DNA of 64,000 bases from M55B154 sp964486725 (GTDB lineage: Bacteria > Spirochaetota > UBA4802 > UB4802), in NCBI GenBank assembly GCA_964486725.1, contig CAZAOK010000002.1:1-64000 (forward strand). The letters are read 5' to 3'. The notes below the pieces were generated by a model, which was given only the letters and a program-made list of their open reading frames with translations, ran no database searches and was not told where the DNA came from. The translations under genes were made by a program, and so were the position numbers. Positions within the stretch are counted from its first letter, which is position 1. Each line of letters starts with the position of its first letter. Shown piece after piece: positions 26,881-36,068 of the stretch.

Positions 26881-27538
26881 TTTCCCCGGTTGTATCAGTG
26901 CCATAATCTTCAGTGGGGGTTGCAACCTTCGGTGCCGCTATTGTCACAATCCTGATCTGGCATGTAATTCGTGCGGCCTCCAGGGATATAGTAACGATGA
27001 AGCTCTCTCTTTTATCATGAGTAGAATACACCTGATAGACGCGGTTGTTCTATCCGGTGGAGAACCAACCCTCTCTCCTCGAATAAAAGAATTCACCCGT
27101 ATACTGAAAAACCTCGGCCTTAAGGTAAAACTTGATACAAACGGGTTTAACCCTGGTATAGTGGAGGACCTGCTACTTGAGGGATTACTTGATTATATTG
27201 CCATGGACATCAAAACCTCGCCGGGAAAATACCACCTGCTCACTGGCAATGAAAGTCCTTTCGACACTATAATCCACACCCTTGATATTCTGCGTCATTC
27301 AGGTATCCTTTATGAGCTACGAACAACCTGTATACCTGAATACGTTACCATGGATGACCTGTTTGCCATTCGGGACAAGGTTGAACATGTTGACGCATAT
27401 TTTTTGCAGCAATTCGTGAATACCACTACGCTGGATGCCGCATTTCATACAATTCAGCCATATCCACCGGAAACGCTGATTTCTTTTCGACAATTCGTTT
27501 CCACTTTCGCTAATACATGTGAAGTCAGGGGTATTTAG
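26843..27538 (+). CDS. NrdG2-type radical-SAM activase of anaerobic ribonucleotide reductase
   Basis: A radical-SAM protein of 231 residues, starting at GTG 26843 after GAGAAGG, with the typical opening NIKGIHKTSLIDFPG. A TTG eighteen bases upstream is less likely. The 4Fe-4S motif is GCNLRCRYCHN (cysteines 27, 31, 34), and the SAM-binding VVLSGGEPTL follows near 70. It makes the glycyl radical on its partner, here the small protein whose gene it overlaps by 38 bases. The length fits the NrdG2 family better than the shorter classical NrdG. Confidence 0.88.
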   Translation: MNIKGIHKTSLIDFPGCISAIIFSGGCNLRCRYCHNPDLACNSCGLQGYSNDEALSFIMSRIHLIDAVVLSGGEPTLSPRIKEFTRILKNLGLKVKLDTNGFNPGIVEDLLLEGLLDYIAMDIKTSPGKYHLLTGNESPFDTIIHTLDILRHSGILYELRTTCIPEYVTMDDLFAIRDKVEHVDAYFLQQFVNTTTLDAAFHTIQPYPPETLISFRQFVSTFANTCEVRGI

Positions 27539-30417
27539 TTTTCTCCCACAATCATCCACTCAACAGTATCACCCGCAAGCACAATGGTTTCAGCCCCGTC
27601 CACATCCTGGTGCAACACACCTGCATCGTGACCATGATTTGAAAAATCAAGCCACACAGAATCATTATTATTCAACGGCACATACAGCATTACTCTTTCA
27701 ATTCTTCCGTAATTCGCGCTTTTTCCATAAAATGATTCACTTCCTCTTTTCATTGTAAATGCCAGGTAGGATTTTACCCCCTTCCCCTCAAGCATATATT
27801 TTGCAAGTACCGCCTTTTCCGCAACGGTACCTTTTCCCGAGCTTAGCACATCAACAGACCTTCTCACATTAAGTATGTCTCCATTTTTAAGTGAAATGTT
27901 TCTCTGAACCCTGTTGTAAACATTGCGGATTAATGATCTAACATCTTTATTACCGGGGAAAAGAATATTGGCCATGTGAAATTCTTCACCACTCTTCTTT
28001 ACTATACCCTTGAACACAACTCCAAAATCCTGCCATGTCTGGCAATTAGTAAAGTTTATTTTTGCGTCATTGCTTTTTTTAAATTCAGCTTCAAATAATT
28101 TATACTCACCCCTGGCGAAATCCCTTGTGTTCAAAGCTCCCTCTACTGTAACATCCAGATGCATATCTTGCGGATACATTATGCTTACATTTACTGCATC
28201 CACCGGGTAGGGCGAATTTGCTATAGGCACTCTTTTTAATGTTACAAACCTGTCTCCCAATCTGTCATCCAGTGCGTTATACACATCAAATGTACAAGAT
28301 ATAAGAGTATCCGGTTTGATACCTGAAAATGATATTACCGTTCTTTCATCATCATGGGTAATCTCTGGCAATATACTGTATGATACTCCATTTTTTGTGG
28401 CTTTCAGCTTCCTGATTATCGTATCGCCACTAAACGGAACCTGTATAACTGTCCTCTCCTGATAATCACTGGCAGTGCCTGTATACAGAAGGTCATGACA
28501 TTTCACCTCGCAATACCCTGAACCAGTTATCCGGAATTCTCTATTCATTGATATATATTTTGTATGCTTTGTTTTATTATTCACTATCGGAATTGATTCA
28601 CCATCTTCACTGCCCTTTCCACTGATTGCACGATAGAAGGAGTACCTTTTTCTGAACCAGTACCATTCAGGTTTTTCCTGGATAAGTTTATCCCAGTATA
28701 AATCAGTGTCCTCTCCCAGTATTATTTCCATCATGCCAAGATAGTACAAACCCATCATGTTATTTCTTTTTACTATCTCATTCATCAAAAATGTCCTGCA
28801 TGCAGCATATTTTTCTAATGCCATGTATCCATGAAACAACCTCTCCATGTACATCCATTCATTTCCAAATTTTTCTGCCACTTTAATCATTTCAGCATAC
28901 TTTTGCCGCGCTGATAACACATCAATCATTATGCTTTCTGCATCATCGCAATACTTTTCTGAAAGGATATTCCTGCATATGTTCTCACATCTTTCAGGAT
29001 CGCGAAATCGCAGAAATTCAGCTTCCATCAATTTGCCATTTCCGTAATGTGGAAACTGTTTCTTAACCAGCGAAAGAAATCGCGTGATAAGGTCAATCCG
29101 TCCAGCAGCGGTACACCATCGAACCAGAGGTTCATAAAGTGGGAAATAAGCCGGTGCTTCAGACGCAATATTCACACCCTCACGTATCGCTTTTTTATTT
29201 TCCCCTGAGACAGCCAGCAATCGGGCGTATTGAAAACGAAAAGGTATGCAGGCACTCTTTGACGCTGCGGATGCTGTAATGAAATCTGAAGCAAGTTTCA
29301 ATTCAGCCGAGTCTTCGTTGTTACTACTATTGTTCAAAAGTACAGCAATAAGCCTTGCCCTGTCATAATCCCTTGTACTCTTCATAAATGCTTCCCGGTA
29401 ATACTGATAGGATTCCATGCTTTTTAGATTCTCATAATACATACCCATCCGTCTCAAACCATATTCATTTTTTTGCTGTATGTCACGGGAAATAGTGCCA
29501 AAAGGATAATCCATTGATTCCATGTACTCCACCGTTGATGTAAATAAATCATTGGTATATTGTACAGGAATCATCATATCCCTGTGATCTGTTACAAGAA
29601 CCCTGAAATACCTGTCATGCCTGTTTCGCATTTTCAGCATAATGGTAATACCCTTTTGAGCATTTACCTGAACAATTCTGCATGTACGCAGAACTGACGC
29701 TTTAGTGTTTTCAACAACCATCTTCCCGTTAATTTTTAAAACGTATTCACTATTGGAATACACCCGTATTTTTACATTACCTTTGGCGGGAAAAGATGAT
29801 GACGCGAAAATGATGCCTCCATCTTCAGCAATGACTTCATCTATCCCCACCAATCCCATTGACTGCCCCGCATTTATTTTTTTTCCATTTTCGACAAGTG
29901 ATGCCATGGAACCGCTGATCTCGGGTACAAAGGTGTGCCACAGGTCACTATACCCATACCTGTAGTATGGACCGTTAATTATCCATTTTATTACCGGGTT
30001 GATACATGATGGTTGCCCACTGTTTGAAGCAATCAAATGACGGCGTATTGATTCGATTTCAAGATCAAGGTGGAGAAGCATCTGGTTTCTGTATTCAAGG
30101 GATTTATCCGAGTACACTTTCTTTCGTGTTGCCGCAAGCAAAGACAGAACTTTTTCGTGACCAAAAACTCTGGAAAGTGTCCCGGCCTGTTTCAAGTATA
30201 CCCAGGCCCCTGGTTGGGCAAAATATTTTTCGAGAATAGTTTCAAGCGCCGTGAAGTGTTCCCTCATATCACCCTTACACGCGTGTGCTATCATTTTTTT
30301 TTCAGCTTGATGAAACCCCGGTTTAGATAAGACCGCACTCGCAGGGTAAAAAACAATTATCACCGCACATACCAGTATGGATACTTGCCATCTTTTGTTT
30401 TTCAAAATAAATGTCAC
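27535..30417 (-). CDS. Large envelope protein with DUF3857 and a degenerate transglutaminase-like domain
   Basis: The 960-residue protein has a signal sequence, a beta-sandwich segment near 190-290 (VLKINGKMVVEN), a TPR-like helical middle, and a DUF3857-type beta domain near 620-780. The C-terminus looks like the transglutaminase domain usually paired with DUF3857. The catalytic cysteine region (normally G(D/N)C-x-DKA) reads GKGTVAEKAVLAKYML, and the histidine (usually in NHVIVYVPL) reads ERVMLYVPL, so no proteolysis or cross-linking is expected. It is the last gene of a three-gene operon and overlaps the previous gene by four bases. It overlaps nrdG2 convergently by four. Confidence 0.65.
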   Translation of the reverse strand: MTFILKNKRWQVSILVCAVIIVFYPASAVLSKPGFHQAEKKMIAHACKGDMREHFTALETILEKYFAQPGAWVYLKQAGTLSRVFGHEKVLSLLAATRKKVYSDKSLEYRNQMLLHLDLEIESIRRHLIASNSGQPSCINPVIKWIINGPYYRYGYSDLWHTFVPEISGSMASLVENGKKINAGQSMGLVGIDEVIAEDGGIIFASSSFPAKGNVKIRVYSNSEYVLKINGKMVVENTKASVLRTCRIVQVNAQKGITIMLKMRNRHDRYFRVLVTDHRDMMIPVQYTNDLFTSTVEYMESMDYPFGTISRDIQQKNEYGLRRMGMYYENLKSMESYQYYREAFMKSTRDYDRARLIAVLLNNSSNNEDSAELKLASDFITASAASKSACIPFRFQYARLLAVSGENKKAIREGVNIASEAPAYFPLYEPLVRWCTAAGRIDLITRFLSLVKKQFPHYGNGKLMEAEFLRFRDPERCENICRNILSEKYCDDAESIMIDVLSARQKYAEMIKVAEKFGNEWMYMERLFHGYMALEKYAACRTFLMNEIVKRNNMMGLYYLGMMEIILGEDTDLYWDKLIQEKPEWYWFRKRYSFYRAISGKGSEDGESIPIVNNKTKHTKYISMNREFRITGSGYCEVKCHDLLYTGTASDYQERTVIQVPFSGDTIIRKLKATKNGVSYSILPEITHDDERTVISFSGIKPDTLISCTFDVYNALDDRLGDRFVTLKRVPIANSPYPVDAVNVSIMYPQDMHLDVTVEGALNTRDFARGEYKLFEAEFKKSNDAKINFTNCQTWQDFGVVFKGIVKKSGEEFHMANILFPGNKDVRSLIRNVYNRVQRNISLKNGDILNVRRSVDVLSSGKGTVAEKAVLAKYMLEGKGVKSYLAFTMKRGSESFYGKSANYGRIERVMLYVPLNNNDSVWLDFSNHGHDAGVLHQDVDGAETIVLAGDTVEWMIVGEN

Positions 30418-32120
30418 TTTACATCTCTCAAGTAACGCTCAGCTTTTTCCTCATGTCCCAGCATGCCCAGCACTATGCCCAGGTGATGTCGAACATCTTC
30501 GTTCCATGGTGATTTTTTTCTTGCGGCAAGAATCGTCCCAAGGGCCATGGTCAACCTGTGGGAATCCCTGTAGAGGATGCAAAGCTCCACATACAGGTCA
30601 ATGGAATGAGGAAAACACCTGATCCCCCGCACCAGCAAAGACTCTGCCTCCCCCAACAAACCCGCTTTCTTCTGCGCTGCCGCACAACTCAATATGTATT
30701 CAGGCTTGAACCCACCAGCCCTGATAAATCTCATGAATGCTCGTGATGAGTCCCGGTTTTTATTCATGTCGGCGTATATCTTTCCACTCAGGTAATGTAC
30801 ATCATTGCACAGTAACTCCTCTTCTATTACCAAAAGTTCATTTATAGCAGCATAATATAATTCAGCATCATAATACAGCCATGCTTTTGTCATAACTGCA
30901 TATGGTGTGCTGCCAGAAAAGTTCATTGGATCTGCGCCATCCATTAAGACTACACCCATACCGTATTGCAAAGCTCTTGTAGTAAATGCCAGCTGCCCCT
31001 CAGGCATACCCATGCGAGCCGCCTCATACAATGACTGTAATCGGGTCCCCTGTGTATTCTTAGAATTGCCGGTGTAAAAATGGCACAGGGCCGGAGCTAT
31101 CCCACTTCTTGCCGAGTGTGCTAAGATAATTTCCATCTTACTATCATGAAATCCATAACGATAATGGCAATAACCGGTATAAAATTTTGCCCGGGCCGAT
31201 ACATTCCCATCATCACCTGCCACAATAGCAGGATGCCGCATTTCATTTCCTGTATCGTTGGGTAATGACACTCCATATTTACTATACTCATTACCCATAT
31301 TCGAAGCAGTGGCTGAAAGGATACGCATGGAGAAGCTGCAGGTACCCTGGTATGAAGAATACATTTTTACTCTCAATAAATTATCACCTTTATTGAGTGA
31401 CACGGGAATTATGTGCTGATCTTCGCAGAATTCATGCCGGCTCTTGTCATGAAATATCATTTTTCCATTAACATGTACAATCATCCTTCCCGTTGAACCG
31501 GTTCCGAGATACACCTTTTTATCTTTTTCCGCGTATATAGTGGACTTGATTTCATACCCATTGTCACCTTTTCTCCCATTTAGTGATCCAAGATCAACGA
31601 GACCCGCGGGATCAGCCTTAAGTGGCGTCCATGCATCCCGGTTAGATTCTTTAAACTTGTAATAGATAATGGTATTCGCATCACGGCATATTGATGCGGC
31701 TTTCTCCGGCTCACCAGAAGAAATAAGCAGTCTTTTTTGCAGGTGCATTGCCCTCCCCGAAAGAAGGGATGAGCCCCGGATCACATCATTTTTTTCTACA
31801 GCCCGGTTCAGCTCTTCAAGACAGGAATCGATTAATGAATAATGACGGGTACATTCATAGACTCGCCAAAGCGCCACCTCCATAACCAGAGCATGCCCTA
31901 TCCGGGGAATCCATTGACGTAAAATCTCCAGTTCCCCCTTCACGTCCCCCCTGATACGTGCTGCCACGTACCTTTTCTCGAATGATTTATCCCTGTCAAC
32001 TGATCCTGCCGCACCAGTACATACGGTACCGTATTTTCCAGGCAAAACACCTGGCAATACAAAACAAAACAGCGAGAGCAGGGCAGCAATATGGTAGTAT
32101 TTACTTATTCCCTTTTTCAA
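30414..32120 (-). CDS. Secreted TPR-type protein with a beta-sandwich module
   Basis: The 568-residue protein has an N-terminal signal peptide, helical repeats on both sides, and a beta-sandwich module near 200-270 (RMIVHVNGKMIFHDKS). This resembles the module VLKINGKMVVEN in the next gene, so the two share a paralogous domain. The C-terminal half has TPR-like pairs (AAINELLVIEEELL, SAGLLGEAESLLVRG-like). Its start lies inside the end of the TPR lipoprotein gene and its stop overlaps the next start by four bases, so the three are translated together. The function is unknown but must be extracytoplasmic. Confidence 0.6.
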   Translation of the reverse strand: MKKGISKYYHIAALLSLFCFVLPGVLPGKYGTVCTGAAGSVDRDKSFEKRYVAARIRGDVKGELEILRQWIPRIGHALVMEVALWRVYECTRHYSLIDSCLEELNRAVEKNDVIRGSSLLSGRAMHLQKRLLISSGEPEKAASICRDANTIIYYKFKESNRDAWTPLKADPAGLVDLGSLNGRKGDNGYEIKSTIYAEKDKKVYLGTGSTGRMIVHVNGKMIFHDKSRHEFCEDQHIIPVSLNKGDNLLRVKMYSSYQGTCSFSMRILSATASNMGNEYSKYGVSLPNDTGNEMRHPAIVAGDDGNVSARAKFYTGYCHYRYGFHDSKMEIILAHSARSGIAPALCHFYTGNSKNTQGTRLQSLYEAARMGMPEGQLAFTTRALQYGMGVVLMDGADPMNFSGSTPYAVMTKAWLYYDAELYYAAINELLVIEEELLCNDVHYLSGKIYADMNKNRDSSRAFMRFIRAGGFKPEYILSCAAAQKKAGLLGEAESLLVRGIRCFPHSIDLYVELCILYRDSHRLTMALGTILAARKKSPWNEDVRHHLGIVLGMLGHEEKAERYLRDVK

Positions 32121-32955
32121 TGATCTTCATTCCTTTTTTCAGCACCCCCGCTGCTTTTTCCTTTTCCCCCCGCGAGAGGAGCATATTTGAATAATCAAGG
32201 TAGGCGGGATGAAAGTAGGGATATTCACTAATGCATCTCTCATAATAAATTGACGCGTCTGCGTATTCTTCGATACGCTCTTTCAAAAGGGCAAGTTTGT
32301 ACAATGGTACGGGATTTCCGCTACCGGTATTCACCGCCTTAACGTAAAATAGTTCGGCCTTTTTATAATCTTCTTTATCACTATAGATGTTTCCCAATTC
32401 AACCAGGGGGTATATACTTTCAGGGAAGCGATCATGCATAACAGTAAGAACCATTATTTCATCATCCTGCCGTTCACCAACCCTGTAAAGTATGTGCAGA
32501 TTATAATAGGTGGTAATGACAGAAGACCCCTCCTCCACCAATGCCTGGAATAACTGCTCCGATTCTCTGTACATTCCCATCTGGGATAGGGCACAGGCCT
32601 TGTTGGTTAGTGACAGCATTCTTTCCTTTTTATTACTGGAGGCGATAGACTCATATTGCTGTATGGCCCGCCTGAGATGTCCATCCGTGGTATCTTGCAA
32701 ATGATAATAGCGGGCCAATACCCACCTGTTTTTTACTGACATATGCTGTTGATCTTCTGACAATAATTTGTCGGTACTATCAGGCAACCCGGCGGGGTAA
32801 CGCAGTATAAAGGGTATCTGCCCCGCCCCATCAAGGCGATACTCACCGGGCGTATCCTTAACGCTCCCCCCCGCACATGCGATACACATGCAGCATAACA
32901 AAAGAGAACACCCGGTTACAAATTTTTTCTTTGACCTTTTATAGTATGCCGTCAT
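32101..32955 (-). CDS. TPR lipoprotein
   Basis: The 284-residue protein begins with a basic stretch and lipobox CCMCIACAGG, so it is a likely lipoprotein. TPR repeats follow: ALSQMGMYRESEQLFQALVEEG, ELGNIYSDKEDYKKAELFYVKA and the C-terminal YLDYSNMLLSRGEKEKAAGVL, each within a 34-residue unit. It is the first gene of the operon with the two larger envelope proteins. Only one base separates its start from the upstream alternative start of the divergent TPR gene. No good ribosome binding site precedes it. Confidence 0.7.
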   Translation of the reverse strand: MTAYYKRSKKKFVTGCSLLLCCMCIACAGGSVKDTPGEYRLDGAGQIPFILRYPAGLPDSTDKLLSEDQQHMSVKNRWVLARYYHLQDTTDGHLRRAIQQYESIASSNKKERMLSLTNKACALSQMGMYRESEQLFQALVEEGSSVITTYYNLHILYRVGERQDDEIMVLTVMHDRFPESIYPLVELGNIYSDKEDYKKAELFYVKAVNTGSGNPVPLYKLALLKERIEEYADASIYYERCISEYPYFHPAYLDYSNMLLSRGEKEKAAGVLKKGMKIIEKGNK

Positions 32956-33013
32956 AATGTTCTACCGTATATACCTTTATAATAATGAGAAGGGAATTTT
33001 CTACAAGAAAAAA

Positions 33014-33982
33014 ATGAAACTATCTACACTGACACTATTCCGCACTATAGTGGTGCTGCTGGCTGTAATTACCTTTGCAGCTCTCATGGATTATCCACAT
33101 GTAGTTTCCACTACAGTAAAAGAATATGACCTTGATAACCCCATGTATGATGTATTCTACCTGTATTACGATGATCAGCGAAGAGAGGCACTGTCAATCC
33201 TTGAAAAAGCGATGAACAAAAAAGAATACCGGGAATCTGCTTTTATCAACAGGGGGCTTATTGCCCATTACGAGGGGTCGAAATCCAGCGCCATCAACTG
33301 GTATCAAAAATCCCTGTCAAGTGGGATCAGGGGAACCACGTATATTCTCCATTATACCGCGAACACTGATCCGGGTACATACAACAGTGTGCTTTCCCGG
33401 CTTGAAAAAATTGACAACTCATACTGGATCGATTACGAACGGGCAGCCGTATACGCGAAAAAGGGAGACAGCGCCGTTGCACTGCATCACCTGGAAAAAG
33501 CATTCAGAAAAGGTTTTCACCAGTTTGCCCTCATCAGCCATGATCCTGCCTGGAGAAGGCTGAGAAACTCAAACGCATACAAAAAATTAAAAGATCCCTA
33601 CAAAGCAAAAGGCGTAACCGTTGGTGAAACAAATGCTTTAATTAACACAACCCTTGCCCTGGCCCGGTCAAAAACCTTTGGCTTATCTCCTGAACTTGCG
33701 ATTGCCCATGAGATGTTGATTACAGGTACAGCAAGTAAATCACTTCCATACCTGCAAAAGGTGATAGCTACTTCATCAAATTCCCGTCATGTATTCATCG
33801 CAAGATACTGGAGGGCCCGTTTATTCGCTAAATCAGGCAAAAAGAATGCGGCAAAAATTGAAATATCAAAATGCAGAACTATACTGAAAGAAGCTAAGAG
33901 CAATTCATCATTATCAGAATTAATTCCGCTGACACTTTTTCAAGATATCATTGAGAATGACCCGGTTTTGAAAAAACTATAA
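33014..33982 (+). CDS. Membrane-anchored TPR protein
   Basis: From the ATG at 33014 this is 322 residues, with a hydrophobic N-terminal anchor (TLFRTIVVLLAVITFAALM) and TPR-like repeats (RREALSILEKAMNKKEY, GSKSSAINWYQKSLSSG, SAVALHHLEKAFRKG). A start at 32957 would add 19 residues ahead of the anchor but has no ribosome binding site and would touch the divergent gene; neither start is strongly supported. It may work with the divergent TPR envelope operon. It ends three bases before the convergent mnmE stop. Confidence 0.65.
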   Translation: MKLSTLTLFRTIVVLLAVITFAALMDYPHVVSTTVKEYDLDNPMYDVFYLYYDDQRREALSILEKAMNKKEYRESAFINRGLIAHYEGSKSSAINWYQKSLSSGIRGTTYILHYTANTDPGTYNSVLSRLEKIDNSYWIDYERAAVYAKKGDSAVALHHLEKAFRKGFHQFALISHDPAWRRLRNSNAYKKLKDPYKAKGVTVGETNALINTTLALARSKTFGLSPELAIAHEMLITGTASKSLPYLQKVIATSSNSRHVFIARYWRARLFAKSGKKNAAKIEISKCRTILKEAKSNSSLSELIPLTLFQDIIENDPVLKKL

Positions 33983-33985
33983 GCA

Positions 33986-35344
33986 CTATTTTCCTATGCA
34001 AAACCTTGAAAATATTGAATTCAACACATCATCAGGGGTGATCTCCCCGGTGATTGCCGACATGTAGTCAATCATTGATTGTAGTTCAAAAGCAGCTATT
34101 TCGGGAGGTTCTTTTTCTTGAAACAGTTTTTTCAGGTTATCAGACGTCTGAAGGGCCTTCTGCAACAACGACAGCATTCTGAAATCAGCCAGGAAGGAAT
34201 TTTTATGATGTACGAAATCACGCTGCACCACGCTGACAATCTTTTTCTCCAAAACATCAAGCCCGTCCCCTTTCAGTGCAGAAAAGGGAATAACTTCCTC
34301 ACCCACCACCGCAGCCATGGACTGGTATGAACCATCATTTGCCCTGTCCATTTTGTTTATAATAAATATGCGTGTCTTCTCTCTGGCCGCCTCAAGTATT
34401 CTCTCATCGGCATTTGTTATTCCGGTAACCGCGTCAAGTACTATCAAGACAAGATCTGTCTGTTGCAGGTTCTTCAGGCTTAATTCAACTCCGATTTTTT
34501 CAATTTCACAGGATGAATCATTAATCCCGGCGGTATCAATTATATTAAGCTGCAACCCCCGAATTGATACTGATTCCCGAATGATATCCCTTGTGGTACC
34601 GGGGATATCTGATACTATTGCTCTTTCATTATTCAAAATGCAGTTTAAAAGACTCGATTTCCCAACATTCGGTTTCCCAACAATGGCGCAATCAATACCG
34701 TGACTGATAGTTTCACCAGTTTTACATCGCTGAAAAACATCCCCAATCATTACAGCAATCCTGTCTATACGCCTTGCAGCTTCTTCATTACTCACGATTT
34801 CAACATCATCCTCAATAAAGTCTATCCCGCATTCAACATCAGCTTTCAAAAGAATAAGCTCTTCTCGTATCTTTGTTATCTTTTCTCGAAGAGATCCATG
34901 CATCTGCTGAACAGCAGATTCTATCTCCCACTCGCTTCGAGCGGTGATTATATGATGAATTGCTTCAGCCTCGGTCAGGTCCATTTTCCCGTTCTGGAAA
35001 GCCCTGCGGGTAAACTCACCTGGTTCTGCCAGCCTGCATCCTCTGTCTGTCAGCATTGCAAGGATACGATTCACAATGAGAGGATTTCCGTGACATGAAA
35101 TTTCCACCATTTCTTCCCCTGTATAGCTACCTGGTTTCTCATAACAGGTTACAATCACATCATCAACAGGAAGCTCATTCTGCCTGATAGTACCATATAC
35201 CGCCCCGCGGTGTGCCAACCGGTGTGCAGCACTGAATATTTCAGAAACGACCCTGATAGAATCAGGGCCGCTTATTCTTATTATGGCTATTGGTGAATGT
35301 ACCGGGGGTGTAGCGGGGGCACAAATTGTTTCGTCACTCATCAT
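33986..35344 (-). CDS. mnmE: tRNA modification GTPase MnmE
   Basis: MnmE with MnmG makes the 5-carboxymethylaminomethyl or related groups at wobble uridine 34 of tRNA. The 452-residue protein has the N-terminal folate-binding domain (APATPPVHSPIAIIRISG), the G domain with GKPNVGKSS near residue 225, DIPGTTRD, DTAGI and NKMD, and the C-terminal FCIGK that carries the catalytic cysteine. It is the last gene of the rpmH-rnpA-yidD-yidC-jag-mnmE cluster and starts eight bases after jag. Confidence 0.97.
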   Translation of the reverse strand: MMSDETICAPATPPVHSPIAIIRISGPDSIRVVSEIFSAAHRLAHRGAVYGTIRQNELPVDDVIVTCYEKPGSYTGEEMVEISCHGNPLIVNRILAMLTDRGCRLAEPGEFTRRAFQNGKMDLTEAEAIHHIITARSEWEIESAVQQMHGSLREKITKIREELILLKADVECGIDFIEDDVEIVSNEEAARRIDRIAVMIGDVFQRCKTGETISHGIDCAIVGKPNVGKSSLLNCILNNERAIVSDIPGTTRDIIRESVSIRGLQLNIIDTAGINDSSCEIEKIGVELSLKNLQQTDLVLIVLDAVTGITNADERILEAAREKTRIFIINKMDRANDGSYQSMAAVVGEEVIPFSALKGDGLDVLEKKIVSVVQRDFVHHKNSFLADFRMLSLLQKALQTSDNLKKLFQEKEPPEIAAFELQSMIDYMSAITGEITPDDVLNSIFSRFCIGK

Positions 35345-35352
35345 ACAGTCTG

Positions 35353-36000
35353 TTACCTGCGATTGGAGGGCATGATTTTCACCTTTCGGTATATGCCCTG
35401 TCCTTCACTTTTTGTGATTACCCTTGAATCATTCTGAAGAGTGAGATGTATTAACCTTCTTTCAAAAGGATTCATGGGTTCAAGTGTCCAGGGTTTTCCT
35501 GTTCGAATCACCTTTGTGGCAATTTCCCTGGAAAGCCGTTTTAACGCTCTCTCCCTCTTTGCTCTGTAGGATTCAATATCGAGAATGATTTTCTTTTCAG
35601 TTTCAGATGTCTTGTTCACCATGAGATTCACAATAAACTGCAAGGCCTCCAGGGTTTTACCTCTTTTTCCGATGATCAGTCCTGAATTTTTGCTTTCCAG
35701 TTCAACATATACCTTGCTTTCCCCTTCCTTTAAATCCCCGATACTTCCTTCTATGTTCATCATTTGTAACAGGGTATTAATTATCTCCCTGGTCACCTCT
35801 CCTACATCCATGGTGTTATCATTATAATACACACGTATTTTTGCCGGTCTTGACATACCGAATCCAAATATACCGCTTTTCCCTTCATCAATTATCTCGG
35901 TCTGTATCTTTTCAGGACTATCAATCTTCAGCTGTTGCAACGCTTTCCTGGTCGCATCTTCAATCGATTTCCCTTCTACATCTATTACTTTCATTTTCAC
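35353..36000 (-). CDS. RNA-binding protein Jag/KhpB
   Basis: The 215-residue protein has the Jag-N domain (VEGKSIEDATRKAL), a KH domain with IGKRGKTLEALQFIVN near 110-130, and an R3H domain at the C-terminus (MNPFERRLIHLTL). KhpB pairs with KhpA to bind RNA and affects cell elongation and division. Position next to yidC and mnmE is the conserved one. Confidence 0.93.
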   Translation of the reverse strand: MKMKVIDVEGKSIEDATRKALQQLKIDSPEKIQTEIIDEGKSGIFGFGMSRPAKIRVYYNDNTMDVGEVTREIINTLLQMMNIEGSIGDLKEGESKVYVELESKNSGLIIGKRGKTLEALQFIVNLMVNKTSETEKKIILDIESYRAKRERALKRLSREIATKVIRTGKPWTLEPMNPFERRLIHLTLQNDSRVITKSEGQGIYRKVKIMPSNRR

Positions 36001-36068
36001 GCCTCCTCATTACAATAGGAATATTGAATTATGTCGTAGCTGGTTTCTCATAATCACACCTTTTTCTT

